Shown here piece after piece: positions 16,616 to 25,654 of a stretch of 49,637 nt of DNA (its first letter is position 1; every line of letters begins with the position of its first letter). The DNA comes from JADFRG01 sp964590515 (GTDB lineage: Bacteria; Chloroflexota; Anaerolineae; Anaerolineales; E44-bin32). Under the pieces are notes generated by a model. The model worked only from the letters and a program-made list of their open reading frames with translations. It searched no databases and had not been told where the DNA came from. The stretch is from NCBI GenBank assembly GCA_964590515.1, contig CAZPZD010000015.1, forward strand, positions 1 through 49,637. Reading direction: 5' to 3'. The position numbers and the translations under genes are program-made.

Positions 16616-17275
16616 ATGAAGTGGTTTGTGGCGGTGGCTGGAAACATCGGGGTCGGCAAATCGACCCTGGTTCAATTGCTGTCAGCTCGGCTGGATTGGA
16701 CACCCTTCCTCGAAGCCGAAGTGCAGAATCCTTACCTGGCCGATTTCTATCAGGATATGCCGACCTGGTCCTTCCAGTCCCAGATCTTCTTCCTCTCCCG
16801 CCGACTGCGGGCTCATCGGGAAATCGCCGATCACCCGGGCTCTGGAATCCAGGATCGCAGCGTTTATGAGGACGCCGAGATCTTCGCCCGCAACCTGTAC
16901 CTGGAAGGTCACCTCACCGAGCGCGATTACCGGACCTACCGGGAGCTGTACGAAGTGCTCACGAAGTTCCTGCCCCCGCCAGACCTGGTAGTTTTCCTGC
17001 GCGCCTCGGTTGACACGCTCTTGCAGCGGATCGCCCAGCGCAGCCGCGCCTATGAGCGGGGGATTGGGGTGGATTACCTCTCACAGCTGAACCAGCTCTA
17101 TGAAGATTGGGCCGAGCAATTTACCCTGTGTCCGATCCTGAGCGTGCCGGCTGACAACTTGAACTACGTGCTGCACGATGCGCACCTGGACTTGATCGTG
17201 AGCAAGATCCGCGACAAGTTGTCCGGGAAAGAGGAAGTTCGGTTCGAGGCGGAGGAGGTCGCCAAGCTCAACTAG
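16616..17275 (+). CDS. Deoxynucleoside kinase (dGK-type), second of a pair
   Basis: A 219-aa dNK-family kinase. Walker A is VAGNIGVGKSTL, substrate-binding region NPYLADFYQDM, then FQSQIFFLSRRLRAH, the DRSVYEDAEIFARN motif characteristic of the dGuo kinase branch, and the LID RSRAYERGIGVDYL. It is clearly paralogous to the previous gene but has the DRS motif that the other lacks, so the two should differ in base preference. The ATG at 16616 is preceded by CGGGAG about 10 nt upstream. It ends 22 nt before the convergent holB. Confidence 0.86.
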   Translation: MKWFVAVAGNIGVGKSTLVQLLSARLDWTPFLEAEVQNPYLADFYQDMPTWSFQSQIFFLSRRLRAHREIADHPGSGIQDRSVYEDAEIFARNLYLEGHLTERDYRTYRELYEVLTKFLPPPDLVVFLRASVDTLLQRIAQRSRAYERGIGVDYLSQLNQLYEDWAEQFTLCPILSVPADNLNYVLHDAHLDLIVSKIRDKLSGKEEVRFEAEEVAKLN

Positions 17276-17297
17276 CCTCGGCGGCGGCTTGTCTACC

Positions 17298-18323
17298 CTA
17301 TTCAATCGGCGCCGTTCCCACTCTCGGCAAATCAAGCAACAGAACTTCTAGCGTCAGCCGTAGATTGGCATTCGCCTCGACGGCCTGCAGCGAGGCTGCC
17401 AACGAACGAAAGGTGGCTTGGCGTTCGCCGGCAGTCAGCAGGCTTGCCCGGCGTCCCACCTCCGGCGCGAAATCTGGGTTACGGGAAGCCAGCTCCGCCC
17501 CGTACCCCTCATGGACCAGATCCCGCCACAAGCTCATCCATTCCAGCAAGGTACTCTCGACTCGTCGCCGCTGGTCGGGCAGCTCCCCTTTCCCGATCAG
17601 CCGCTCCACGGTTGCGAACCGCTGATTGAGATCCATCTGCATCAAATCGGAGAAGTCCCGCAGGGCGGCTGTGCGCTCTTCGGCGGCGGCCGAATCCTCG
17701 GCCAATGCGAAGGCTCGCCCGGGTCGGCCATCTGCGACTGCCGCCAGCAGCTCGGCCCGCTCCGGAGTGGCTCCCCGCTCCAGCAACGCCCGGGCGATGG
17801 TGGTCGTCGCCACCGCCCGCAACGGCACGACTTCGCAACGCGAAACCACGGTGGGGAGCAGCAGCTCCTGCTCTGGGCTGGTGAGCAGCAGCACGACCCG
17901 GGAGGGCGGCTCTTCAAGGGTCTTCAGCATCGCGTTGGCCGAACTGGTGGTCGCCTGGTTGAAGTCCGGCAGGAGTGCAACCCGCCAGCGCCCCCCGTAG
18001 GGAGCCAACGCCAGCCGGCTTTGCAGCAGGCGGATCTCATCGACCCGGATCGACTCTTGGGGAGTCAGAATATGCAGATCCGGATCCATCCCCCGGGGAA
18101 CCCCTCGACATACCCGGCAAGCGGCCGGGTCGCCCGCAGCGCAGAACTCTCCTGGACGTCCGGGCCGTTCACAGTTGAGCGCTTGGGTAAAGCGAAGTCC
18201 TAGAGTGCGTTTGCCGATCGCGTTCGGGCCGGTCAACAGATAAGCGTGCCGGACGTGCTGCTCGACAATGTGGCGCTTCAGCCCAGTGACCGCCTGTTCG
18301 TTCCCGATCAGGCCCCAATCCAC
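17298..18323 (-). CDS. holB: DNA polymerase III subunit delta'
   Basis: A 341-aa clamp-loader subunit. The N-terminus IGNEQAVTGLKRHI and the P-loop region LLTGPNAIGKRTL (a variant Walker A) are followed by a zinc module with Cys in ALNCERP, FCAAG and ACRVCRG. The segment LPDFNQATTSSANAMLKTLEEPP and the arginine-finger SRCEVVPL are typical for delta'. It acts with DnaX and delta (holA at 19540) to load the sliding clamp. The start is GTG at 18323, which a -10 box 6 nt upstream predicts to be leaderless. The upstream ATG at 18331 is out of frame and hits a stop. Confidence 0.92.
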   Translation of the reverse strand: MDWGLIGNEQAVTGLKRHIVEQHVRHAYLLTGPNAIGKRTLGLRFTQALNCERPGRPGEFCAAGDPAACRVCRGVPRGMDPDLHILTPQESIRVDEIRLLQSRLALAPYGGRWRVALLPDFNQATTSSANAMLKTLEEPPSRVVLLLTSPEQELLLPTVVSRCEVVPLRAVATTTIARALLERGATPERAELLAAVADGRPGRAFALAEDSAAAEERTAALRDFSDLMQMDLNQRFATVERLIGKGELPDQRRRVESTLLEWMSLWRDLVHEGYGAELASRNPDFAPEVGRRASLLTAGERQATFRSLAASLQAVEANANLRLTLEVLLLDLPRVGTAPIE

Positions 18324-18329
18324 GTGGCC

Positions 18330-18335
18330 ATTCTA
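18330..18335 (-). promoter_or_regulatory. -10 box for leaderless holB mRNA
   Basis: Minus-strand TAGAAT ends 6 nt before the GTG of holB, and no Shine-Dalgarno sequence is present. The -35 region is weak. It lies back to back with the promoter of the HTH gene. Confidence 0.5.
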
Positions 18336-18344
18336 TCCCAGCGG

Positions 18345-18372
18345 TTGACGAACTCGCATCGATTGATATAGA
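18345..18372 (+). promoter_or_regulatory. Promoter of the HTH regulator gene
   Basis: TTGACG (18345-18350) and TATAGA (18367-18372) with a 16-bp spacer. Transcription would start about 4 nt before the ATG at 18383, so the leader is nearly absent. Confidence 0.6.
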
Positions 18373-18382
18373 TTGAGTTTGA

Positions 18383-18982
18383 ATGGACGAACCCGTCAAG
18401 CGTTGGATCGGCCTCTCCGAGGCTGCCCGGCTGCTGGGGGTGCACCCTTCCACGGTCAGAGCCTGGGCCGATGGAGGGAAACTCCAGTTCCACCGCACGC
18501 CCGGCGGCCACCGACGTTTCTCGCTGCCAGAGATCGAACGCTGGGGAGTCGACCGCGGCAGGCGGGCAAGCGAAGCCCAGGTCGTCATCGAGAACGTGAT
18601 CGGACGCACCCGGCTCGAAGCTCCCCGTTTACGGACTCAACCCTGGTACCTCAAATTGACCGAGACCCAGCGGGCGGCTTATCGGGCGGAGTCCCACCGG
18701 CTTCTGGGGCAGGTCGGGCGTTTCATCGGCTTGGCCGCCGCGGGGGCCGAACCGGAGGCCGCCCAGATCGGTCAGGATTATGCCCGGATCAGTCTGCAGG
18801 CCAAGATGACTCTGATCGAAGCGGTCGAGGCCTTCCTCTTCTTCCGCAGCTTCTTGATGGAAAGCCTCTTCAGTCTCTCCGAGATCCAATCTGCACCTTC
18901 CTGGGATGAGCTACACCGGGAGACATCCCACTTCGCCGATTTGGTCCTGCTGGCCTTGATCGAGGCCTACCAACGAGCCTGA
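18383..18982 (+). CDS. MerR/excisionase-type helix-turn-helix regulator with helical C-terminal domain
   Basis: A 199-aa DNA-binding protein. Residues about 8-60 form a winged helix of the MerR/HTH_17 type (GLSEAARLLGVHPSTVRAWA, then GGKLQFHRTPGGHRRF), which is the typical layout with the GGHRR wing. The C-terminal 120 residues are helical (AAYRAESHRLLGQVGRF, LQAKMTLIEAVEAFLFFRSF) and resemble the sensory helical module of some Chloroflexota regulators; ligand unknown. It is divergent from holB with overlapping promoter regions, so it could regulate holB or itself. Target sites were not identified. Confidence 0.75.
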   Translation: MDEPVKRWIGLSEAARLLGVHPSTVRAWADGGKLQFHRTPGGHRRFSLPEIERWGVDRGRRASEAQVVIENVIGRTRLEAPRLRTQPWYLKLTETQRAAYRAESHRLLGQVGRFIGLAAAGAEPEAAQIGQDYARISLQAKMTLIEAVEAFLFFRSFLMESLFSLSEIQSAPSWDELHRETSHFADLVLLALIEAYQRA

Positions 18983-19002
18983 AGCCGCGCAATCCTGCAC
19001 GG

Positions 19003-19008
19003 TATAAT
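19003..19008 (+). promoter_or_regulatory. -10 box of the DUF6391 gene
   Basis: A perfect TATAAT ends 14 nt before the ATG at 19023, predicting a leader of about 8 nt. The -35 region is weak. Confidence 0.45.
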
Positions 19009-19022
19009 CCCGCTTCGCACCG

Positions 19023-19538
19023 ATGGCCGAGAGCCTGGATCGAAACTCCTTGGTAGGGCGGATTCGACGCAATCATGGCCTCGAACATGCGACGATCCAT
19101 GTCCTGAGCGCCCGATTCCCACAGACCCCGATTGCAGGCCGGGCCGATCGAAACGGCTTCTTCATTCTTGGCAGCCTGCCATCGGAGGCAGTCGCCGAGA
19201 GCGCACAGGAAGCCGCATCCCGGCTGCGATCTGGCGAGGGCCACCTGGCCATTCATCCAAATTGCGGCACCAGCTTCATCACCGCCGCGGTGTTAGCGGG
19301 GGCGGCTTCCTACTTCTCTCTGCTGGGCGGGCGCTCGAGTCGCTGGCGGGAACGGCTGGAACGCCTGCCACTGGCGATCTTCTCGACCGTGCTGGCACTG
19401 ATTATTGCCCAGCCGCTCGGGGCGGCGGCCCAACGACATCTCACCACCTCCAGCGAGATTGGAGGACTTGTGATCCTCGAGGTCCAGCGCCTCTACCGGG
19501 GTCGAACGACCATCCATCGGGTGCGTACTCAAGCCTAG
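19023..19538 (+). CDS. DUF6391 family membrane protein
   Basis: A 171-aa protein with the hallmarks of DUF6391: RNHGLEHATIHVL in the first 40 residues and IHPNCGTSF in the middle, both likely functional because they carry conserved His, Glu and Cys. Two hydrophobic segments follow (ITAAVLAGAASYFSLL and LAIFSTVLALIIAQPLG), so the C-terminal half is membrane-embedded. The function of the family is unknown. The HGLEH plus HPNCG pattern could bind a metal, which is inference. holA begins one base after its stop, so the two are probably translated together. Confidence 0.72.
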   Translation: MAESLDRNSLVGRIRRNHGLEHATIHVLSARFPQTPIAGRADRNGFFILGSLPSEAVAESAQEAASRLRSGEGHLAIHPNCGTSFITAAVLAGAASYFSLLGGRSSRWRERLERLPLAIFSTVLALIIAQPLGAAAQRHLTTSSEIGGLVILEVQRLYRGRTTIHRVRTQA

Positions 19539-19539
19539 C

Positions 19540-20514
19540 GTGCCAGCTCCCTCGGTTTACCTCTTTTTCGGCGACGATCCGATCGCCATTCGTGAAGCCC
19601 TTCACAAACTAGAAGCGCACCTCGGCCCGGCGGTCGACTTCAACCTGCAGCGGTTCTCGGGAGCCGGACTGGATCTGGAAGCTTTTGAGCAGGCCTGCAT
19701 CTCGCTGCCCTTCCTTTCCGGCCGCCGTTTGATCATCCTCGAAAACGCAGAAGGATTGCCTCACGACTCCGCTTCTCGGCGACGATTCGAGCGAATCCTA
19801 GACCAGCTCCCGGCCACCACCGCACTCGCCCTGATCGAGCGGATTGACACTGAGCGCTCACGGGCCGAGCAAGAGCAGCGGGATCGCTCGGTCGGGTTGG
19901 CCTGGACCGACCTCCATCCCGAGGCGGCTTTCGTACGCCGATTCGCCAGCCCCAGAGGGCCAGCCTTCACCCGCTGGCTGCAGGAGCGTGCCCGCTCGCT
20001 GGGGGGAGCCATTGACCCGGAAGCCGCCCAACTGCTCGCCGAACGCCTGGCTGAGGAGTTGCTGCTCGCCGATCAGGAACTGCGCAAATTGCTGGACCTG
20101 GCGGATGGCGCAAGGCCGATCAGCAGCCGGGATGTCGAGCGGTCGACTCCGACTTACGGCCAACTAGACGTCTTTACCGTCGTTGATCGGCTGGGGCCCG
20201 GTGCCGGTTGGGTCGGGCAGCTCGAACAGCTCCTGCAAGATTACGATCCAGCGTACGTATTCGCGATGATTGTTCGCCAGTTCAGGCTGCTGTTGCAGGC
20301 CCGGGCCGCGCTCGACGCCGGTGAAGATCCGCTGGCCGCGATCCAGGCGCCTGCCTTCGTAGCCACAAAGATCACAAAGCAGGCTCGCGGCTTCAGCCTG
20401 CCCTTGCTCAAGTCAATCCACCGCCGGCTGCTGCAGTTGGATCTGGCCGTCAAGCGGGGGGAGGCCGAGTTGTCGTTGGACTTACTTCCCGTTCTGGCCG
20501 GCCTCACCCGCTGA
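19540..20514 (+). CDS. holA: DNA polymerase III subunit delta
   Basis: A 324-aa clamp-loader delta subunit that opens the sliding clamp. The N-terminus VYLFFGDDPIAIREALHKL, the segment LPFLSGRRLIILENAEGLP, AALALIERID-like and LLLADQELRKLLDLA are typical of HolA, and the C-terminal collar domain has QLEQLLQDYDPAYVFAMIVRQFRLLLQ and DLAVKRGEAELSLDLLPVLAG. The start is GTG at 19540, one base after the previous stop. Together with holB 1.2 kb upstream, the window supplies two clamp-loader wrench subunits; dnaX and dnaN are not present. Confidence 0.9.
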   Translation: MPAPSVYLFFGDDPIAIREALHKLEAHLGPAVDFNLQRFSGAGLDLEAFEQACISLPFLSGRRLIILENAEGLPHDSASRRRFERILDQLPATTALALIERIDTERSRAEQEQRDRSVGLAWTDLHPEAAFVRRFASPRGPAFTRWLQERARSLGGAIDPEAAQLLAERLAEELLLADQELRKLLDLADGARPISSRDVERSTPTYGQLDVFTVVDRLGPGAGWVGQLEQLLQDYDPAYVFAMIVRQFRLLLQARAALDAGEDPLAAIQAPAFVATKITKQARGFSLPLLKSIHRRLLQLDLAVKRGEAELSLDLLPVLAGLTR

Positions 20515-20612
20515 GCCGGGTACCCCAAGCCAGAGGTAATTGAGCTGCACGGCGAGCATGGGCTTGAGCTCCCCGATCAGCCTCAAGAAAACGGCCAGAA
20601 GGGTCGCTGTGC

Positions 20613-20618
20613 TACAAT
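20613..20618 (+). promoter_or_regulatory. -10 box of the CNNM/TlyC gene
   Basis: TACAAT ends 15 nt before the ATG at 20634, giving a predicted leader of about 9 nt. The 119-nt gap upstream holds no other recognisable feature. Confidence 0.4.
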
Positions 20619-20633
20619 CTCGCCGATCGCTCC

Positions 20634-21968
20634 ATGGAAAGTGGATCACTGCTGCTTGATGGGCTACGGGTACTCTCCGTCTTGGTGCTGGTTCTCGCAA
20701 ACGGTTTCTTTGTCGCCGCTGAATTCGCGTTGGTCAGCGTGCGGCGCACTCGGGTTGCGGAACTCATCGCCCGGGGCGACCGCTCCGCACGCTGGGTCCA
20801 GCGGGCGATCGCCAACCCAGACCGATTTATCGCGGCCACCCAGTTAGGCATCACCCTAGCGAGCCTGGGGTTGGGCTGGATCGGCGAGCCCGCCCTGGGC
20901 CGTTTGCTCCAGCCGATCGTCGAGCTCTTCCCGGCCAAGCTCGAGTCACAAGTCTCACACACCATCTCGGCCGTCCTGGCCTTCCTCCTGATCACCTTCC
21001 TGCACGTGGTCATCGGCGAATTGGCCCCGAAATCCATCGCCCTGCAGAGCCCTTTACGGACCTCCTTGGTGGTCGCCAGGCCGACGGTATGGGTCGAGTG
21101 GTTGTTCAAGCCGGCGATCACCGTGCTCAACGGCACCGGTAATGGGTTGCTGCGGCTGGCAGGCATTCGGCCGGCCGAGGCCCACGAGCTGGTGCACTCG
21201 GTGGAGGAGCTCAAGATGCTGGTCGCGGCCAGCGCCCGCAGCGGGGTAGTCGGCGACAGCCAGCAGGAAATGCTTCACGCGGTCTTTCAGTTTTCCGAAA
21301 CCCTGGTCCGGCAAGTCATGCTCCCTCGGACGGAAGTGATCGCCGTGACCGCCGATGCCGGGCTTAGCTCGATGCTCCAGATCGCGATCTCCTCCTCGTT
21401 TTCCAAGCTGCCTGTCACGGAGGTGGATCTCGACCACATCGTCGGAGTGGTTCACCTGAAAGACATCGTCCAGGCCTTGCAGGGCGAGCGAGCCGAGAGC
21501 CTGCTGGCCCGCGACATCATGCGGGAAGCCATCTTCGTCCCAGAAGCCGCTCGAATCAGCACCCTGCTTCAGATTTTCAGGGCCCGCCAGCACCACCTGG
21601 CGATCGTGTTGGATGAGTACGGCGGCACGGCCGGCATCGTCACCCTGGAAGACCTGCTGGAAGAAATCATCGGCGAGATGAGCGATCCTTTCGGTAAAGA
21701 GGCCGAAATTGAACCCCTGCCAGACGGTTCGTCGCTGGTGAACGGTTTGACACCGATCGAGGAAGTGAATGAGTATTTCGGGCTCCAGCTGTCCGATCCC
21801 CATTACGACACCATCGCCGGCTACCTGTTGGGGCGGCTTGGACGCCTGGCCAAGCTCGGCGACACGATCGTCGAGGACGGCGTGCGGCTGCGGGTGGTTG
21901 CGATGGACGGACGCCGGGTGGCGCGGGTCTGGATCTTCCCACAGCCCGCCTCGGAACCTCAAGCCTGA
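20634..21968 (+). CDS. CNNM/CorC (TlyC/HlyC)-family membrane protein
   Basis: A 444-aa protein with the three standard modules. The N-terminal DUF21/CNNM domain has about four membrane helices and the conserved FFVAAEFALVSVRRTRVAEL, THTISAVLAFLLITFLHVV-like and HVVIGELAPKSIA. Two CBS domains follow (from VMLPRTEVIAV to GTAGIVTLEDLLEEIIGEM), then the CorC_HlyC domain (DGSSLVNGLTPIEEVNEYFG). Family members are linked to magnesium or cobalt export and earlier to haemolysin; the exact substrate here is unknown. A -10 box with a very short leader precedes it. priA begins 5 nt after its stop, so the two form an operon. Confidence 0.88.
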   Translation: MESGSLLLDGLRVLSVLVLVLANGFFVAAEFALVSVRRTRVAELIARGDRSARWVQRAIANPDRFIAATQLGITLASLGLGWIGEPALGRLLQPIVELFPAKLESQVSHTISAVLAFLLITFLHVVIGELAPKSIALQSPLRTSLVVARPTVWVEWLFKPAITVLNGTGNGLLRLAGIRPAEAHELVHSVEELKMLVAASARSGVVGDSQQEMLHAVFQFSETLVRQVMLPRTEVIAVTADAGLSSMLQIAISSSFSKLPVTEVDLDHIVGVVHLKDIVQALQGERAESLLARDIMREAIFVPEAARISTLLQIFRARQHHLAIVLDEYGGTAGIVTLEDLLEEIIGEMSDPFGKEAEIEPLPDGSSLVNGLTPIEEVNEYFGLQLSDPHYDTIAGYLLGRLGRLAKLGDTIVEDGVRLRVVAMDGRRVARVWIFPQPASEPQA

Positions 21969-21973
21969 GTCAA

Positions 21974-24469
21974 ATGTACGTTGAGGTCGCGGTCAATCTG
22001 CCCGCAGTGCGGGGAACCTTTCATTACCACCTGCCGCCCCACCTGAGGCGGAAAGTGAGGCCGGGCCACCTGGTCACTGCTCCATTTGGACCCCGCCAGG
22101 TGCAGGGCGTGGTGGTCGGCATGCCGCGGGTGCCTGAAGTTCCAGAGACCCGGCCGATCGATGAACTGCTCGATCCGGAGCCGGTCCTGACCCCTGCTCA
22201 GCTTCGGTTGGCGCGCTGGTTGGCCGCCGAGCACCGGACCTCCTTGGTGGAATGCCTGACCTTGATGCTGCCCCCCGGCCTCAGCCGACCAGGCGACTCG
22301 CTCTACACCCTCGTTGCGCCAGACGCGGCCGGAAAGAACTCCAGCGAGCAGCGCCTGATCCAGATCCTTGCCCGCCGCGGTCCGCTGCGGGGCGGTCAGC
22401 TCGCCCGCTCGCTCCCCCGGCTGAACTGGCGCAGGGCGGCCGACGGGTTGGTCCGGCAGGGAGTGCTCGAGCGAGCTGCGGTGCTCGATCCGCCCAAAGT
22501 ACGGGCTCGCACGATTCGAACCGTCAGTCTGGCCGTGCCGGCGGATGAGGTCAGTTCGCCGCTCGACGGCCTGGGTCGGCCGGGCAGCCGGGCCGCCGAG
22601 CGGCGCAGCGCGATTCTCCAGCTCCTAGCGAGCCAGGCTCAACCGCTCGAGACCACCCATGTTTATTCGGCAACCGGGGCCAGCTCGGTGGATTTGCGCT
22701 ATCTGGAAGAAAGAGGACTCGTCGCCTTCGCCGGCCGCGAAGTGTGGCGGGACCCCTTGGCTGAACTGCAGGTGCCTCCAGTTGAGCCGCCGGTGCTCAC
22801 CCCAGACCAGGACCTCGCCTGGAAGAGCATCCGGGCTGCAATCAAAGATCAAAGCGGGGAGGCCTTTCTGCTGCATGGAGTCACCGGGTCCGGGAAGACC
22901 GAGATCTACCTGCAGGCGGTGGCCGCGACCCTCGACCACGGACTGACCGCCATCGTTTTGGTCCCGGAAATCGCTCTCACCCCTCAGACTTTGCGCAGAT
23001 TCCAGGCTCGTTTTCCCGGCCGGCTTGGGGTGCTCCACTCTCAGCTCAGCGAAGGTGAACGCTATGACACCTGGCGCAGGGCTCGGGCCGGGTTGTTGTC
23101 AGTCATCGTGGGTCCGCGCAGCGCCCTCTTCGCTCCGCTGCGGGACATCGGGCTGATCGTGGTCGACGAGGCGCACGACGAGTCTTATAAGGAACACGGG
23201 CAGGCGCCACGGCATCATGCCCGCGACACCGCCCTGGAATATGCCCGGCTCTGCTCCGCGGTCTGCCTGCTGGGAACCGCGACCCCGGATATCGTGACCC
23301 GCTACCATGCGGAGCGGGGCAGACTCACCCGGCTTACGCTTCCGCTGCGGATCCTCGGACACCGCCAGGTGCTGCAGCAGCAGGCTGCCCGGCTTGGGCT
23401 GCAGAGCAGCTACCAGCCGGCCGGCCCGACTGCCGAGACGATTGACTTGCCTCCGGTTCGGGTCGTCGACATGCGCCACGAGCTGCGGGCCGGCAATCGA
23501 TCAATCTTCAGCCGGGCCCTCCATCGGGCGTTGGAGTCCACCCTGAACGGCGGCCAACAGGCCATCCTCTTCCTGAACCGCCGGGGGACTGCAACCTACA
23601 TCTTTTGCCGGGACTGTGGATTTGTGCTGCGCTGCTCGAACTGCGACTCGCCGCTGACCTTCCACGGTGCGCGGGAACTCCTGCTCTGTCATCATTGCGG
23701 AAGGGATCGGCGGATGCCGGAGCAGTGCCCCAATTGCGGCAGTCTCCGGATCAAGCAATTCGGAGCCGGAACCCAGCGGGTGCAGGCCGAGGTTGAACGC
23801 CTGTTTCCGGGGGCCCGGACCATCCGTTGGGATTGGGACACCACTCGCAGCAAAGGGGCTCATGACCTGATCTTGCAAACCTTCGCCACTCATCAGGCGG
23901 ATGTGCTCATCGGGACCCAGATGGTGGCGAAGGGACTCGATCTGCCGCTGGTGACTCTGGTCGGCGTGATTTCGGGGGACATCGGTTTGTACCTGCCGGA
24001 CTATCGGGCGCCCGAGCGCACCTTTCAAGTCCTCACCCAGGTCGCGGGCCGCGCCGGACGCAGTCTGCTCGGAGGCCAGGTCATCCTGCAGACGTATGAC
24101 CCGGACCACTACGCGATCCAGGCCGCCGCGGCTCACGACTATCCCGCGTTCTACCAAGCCGAACTTGCTCACCGAAGGGAACTCGGATATCCCCCGTTCC
24201 GCCGGCTGATCAGGCTGGAGTTTCGGGATTCCACTGAAACCAGAGCTCAGAAGGAGGCCGAGCGGTTGGCCGGCCTGCTTGCCGCCCGCATTCAGGAACT
24301 CGGATTGCGCCGCACCGACCTGATCGGACCGGTGCCGGCCTTCTTCCGCCGGGTGCGCGGCGAATATCGCTGGATGGTGGTTATTCGAGCCCCGGACCCG
24401 CTCAAGTTGCTTCCGGAGGATCTGCCGCGCGGCTGGCTTGTAGACGTCGACCCGGTGTCCTTGCTGTAG
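21974..24469 (+). CDS. priA: Primosomal replication helicase PriA
   Basis: An 831-aa superfamily 2 3'-5' helicase that restarts stalled forks. The N-terminal 3'-end-binding domain starts with VEVAVNLPAVRGTFHYHLP. Helicase motifs include HGVTGSGKTEIY (Walker A), LVPEIALTPQT, VVDEAHDESYK (DEAH) and LLGTATP. The zinc-binding insertion has eight Cys in CRDCGFVLRCSNCDSP, LLCHHCGRDRR and QCPNCGS. The later motifs GTQMVAKGLDLP and QVAGRAGRS are intact. The length is normal. It is tightly coupled to the TlyC gene and converges on yhhQ after 14 nt. Confidence 0.95.
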   Translation: MYVEVAVNLPAVRGTFHYHLPPHLRRKVRPGHLVTAPFGPRQVQGVVVGMPRVPEVPETRPIDELLDPEPVLTPAQLRLARWLAAEHRTSLVECLTLMLPPGLSRPGDSLYTLVAPDAAGKNSSEQRLIQILARRGPLRGGQLARSLPRLNWRRAADGLVRQGVLERAAVLDPPKVRARTIRTVSLAVPADEVSSPLDGLGRPGSRAAERRSAILQLLASQAQPLETTHVYSATGASSVDLRYLEERGLVAFAGREVWRDPLAELQVPPVEPPVLTPDQDLAWKSIRAAIKDQSGEAFLLHGVTGSGKTEIYLQAVAATLDHGLTAIVLVPEIALTPQTLRRFQARFPGRLGVLHSQLSEGERYDTWRRARAGLLSVIVGPRSALFAPLRDIGLIVVDEAHDESYKEHGQAPRHHARDTALEYARLCSAVCLLGTATPDIVTRYHAERGRLTRLTLPLRILGHRQVLQQQAARLGLQSSYQPAGPTAETIDLPPVRVVDMRHELRAGNRSIFSRALHRALESTLNGGQQAILFLNRRGTATYIFCRDCGFVLRCSNCDSPLTFHGARELLLCHHCGRDRRMPEQCPNCGSLRIKQFGAGTQRVQAEVERLFPGARTIRWDWDTTRSKGAHDLILQTFATHQADVLIGTQMVAKGLDLPLVTLVGVISGDIGLYLPDYRAPERTFQVLTQVAGRAGRSLLGGQVILQTYDPDHYAIQAAAAHDYPAFYQAELAHRRELGYPPFRRLIRLEFRDSTETRAQKEAERLAGLLAARIQELGLRRTDLIGPVPAFFRRVRGEYRWMVVIRAPDPLKLLPEDLPRGWLVDVDPVSLL

Positions 24470-24483
24470 ACCGCGGGGCGAGT

Positions 24484-25176
24484 TCAGAATGCGACGGGGC
24501 GAAAGTCGGTCGTGCGATCGAACACCTCGACCCCTTCGACCCGTTTGAGAGCGTTCACTACCAGATAGGTCAGCGGGGTCGCCAGCGCCTCGTAACCGCT
24601 CTTGATGAGCCATTGTGCAACCACCGCCGAGCTCAACGCGGCCGTGGGGAGGATTCCCCAGAACGCGGCAGTAATGAAAACTGTCGAGTCCGCGGCCTGC
24701 CCCACCAGGGTGGAGCCGATGGTCCGCAGCCAGAGCATTCGTCCTTCGGTCGCCAGCTTGAGTTTGGCCAGCACGAAGGCGTTCAAGAACTCCCCCACCA
24801 GGTAGGCCAGGAATGAAGCTGCAACCAAGCGCACGCTGAACCCCAAGATCGCCTGATAGGCCTGGCCGGCTTCCACCGGTCCTGGATAGACCCCGGCGTT
24901 CCAGAACGCGGCGGCCGGCAGGCGCCCGGCGATCCAGATCGAGCCGACCGCCAGCAGATTGCAGCCAAACCCGATCCAGATGGCCTGGCGGGCTCGGCCG
25001 AAACCGTACACCTCGGTCAAGATGTCTCCCACGATGTAGACAATTGGAAAGAGGACCACCCCCGCCGGCAGGGTGAGGCCAAAGAGATTGATCAACTTGA
25101 CCGCGATGATGTTGGAGACGACCAAGGCCGAGCTGAAGACGGCCACGACCGCCGGGTACCAGCGGGGGCCTGGCAT
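24484..25176 (-). CDS. yhhQ: Queuosine precursor transporter (YhhQ/VUT family)
   Basis: A 230-aa polytopic membrane protein of the VUT family, thought to import the queuosine precursor preQ0/preQ1. Around six helices are visible, with the family signatures VVSNIIAVKLINLFGLTLPAG, FPIVYIVGDILTEVYG (shown in part) and STLVGQAADSTVFITAAF. Its ATG directly follows the TGA of queF with no gap, so the two are one translational unit. That makes sense: the transporter brings in preQ0, and QueF reduces it to preQ1. Confidence 0.88.
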   Translation of the reverse strand: MPGPRWYPAVVAVFSSALVVSNIIAVKLINLFGLTLPAGVVLFPIVYIVGDILTEVYGFGRARQAIWIGFGCNLLAVGSIWIAGRLPAAAFWNAGVYPGPVEAGQAYQAILGFSVRLVAASFLAYLVGEFLNAFVLAKLKLATEGRMLWLRTIGSTLVGQAADSTVFITAAFWGILPTAALSSAVVAQWLIKSGYEALATPLTYLVVNALKRVEGVEVFDRTTDFRPVAF

Positions 25177-25587
25177 TCAGGCCGGCGCCTCCCGGCTCCC
25201 ATGCTCGGCTTCCACCGTGATCGCGATCCCGCCCCGCGGGTTGAAGGCCCCCCGTACTTGGCACCAATGCGGCTCTAGTGTCGACACCAGGTCATCGAGG
25301 ATCTTATTGGTCACGTGCTCATGGAATACGCCTTCATCGCGATATGACCACAGGTAGAGCTTGAACGACTTTGATTCGAGGATCTTTTGGTCGGGGATGT
25401 ATTCAACGCGGATGGTCGCGAAATCCGGCTGGTTGGTGGCGGGGCAGACACAGGTGAATTCGTCCGTTTCCAGCCGAACGACGTATCGGCGCTCGGGATG
25501 ACGGTTCGGGAAGGTCTCGAGCCGCTTGATTGGCCCGCCCGCCTGTCCCAATAACGTCAGACCCGCTAGGTCAGAAGCCTCGGTCAC
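25177..25587 (-). CDS. queF: NADPH-dependent 7-cyano-7-deazaguanine reductase QueF
   Basis: A 136-aa unimodular (type I) QueF of the tunnelling-fold superfamily that converts preQ0 to preQ1 in queuosine synthesis. The active-site Cys and Asp are in EFTCVCPATNQPDFATI, the family motif E-(S/L)-K-S-x-K is ESKSFKLYL, and FHEHVTNKILDDL contains the substrate-binding residues. I take GTG at 25587 as start because AGGGAGG lies 5 nt upstream; the TTG at 25602 would put that site inside the gene. The only other queuosine gene visible is the coupled transporter. Confidence 0.92.
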   Translation of the reverse strand: MTEASDLAGLTLLGQAGGPIKRLETFPNRHPERRYVVRLETDEFTCVCPATNQPDFATIRVEYIPDQKILESKSFKLYLWSYRDEGVFHEHVTNKILDDLVSTLEPHWCQVRGAFNPRGGIAITVEAEHGSREAPA

Positions 25588-25654
25588 TGGCGCCTCCCTC
25601 AATTCGGCCCGGTGGCGCGAAATGCACCGTCCCGTATAGACTGACGAATTGTAA

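Noticed and set aside
20515..20633. Possible small gene in the holA-TlyC gap
   Set aside because: The open stretch on the minus strand lacks a start with ribosome-binding site and overlaps holA; no family resemblance.
23501..25267. A 588-codon open frame on the minus strand across priA and yhhQ
   Set aside because: It is antisense to clear helicase motifs, has low-complexity Arg/Gly composition and no family resemblance; typical GC-rich shadow frame.
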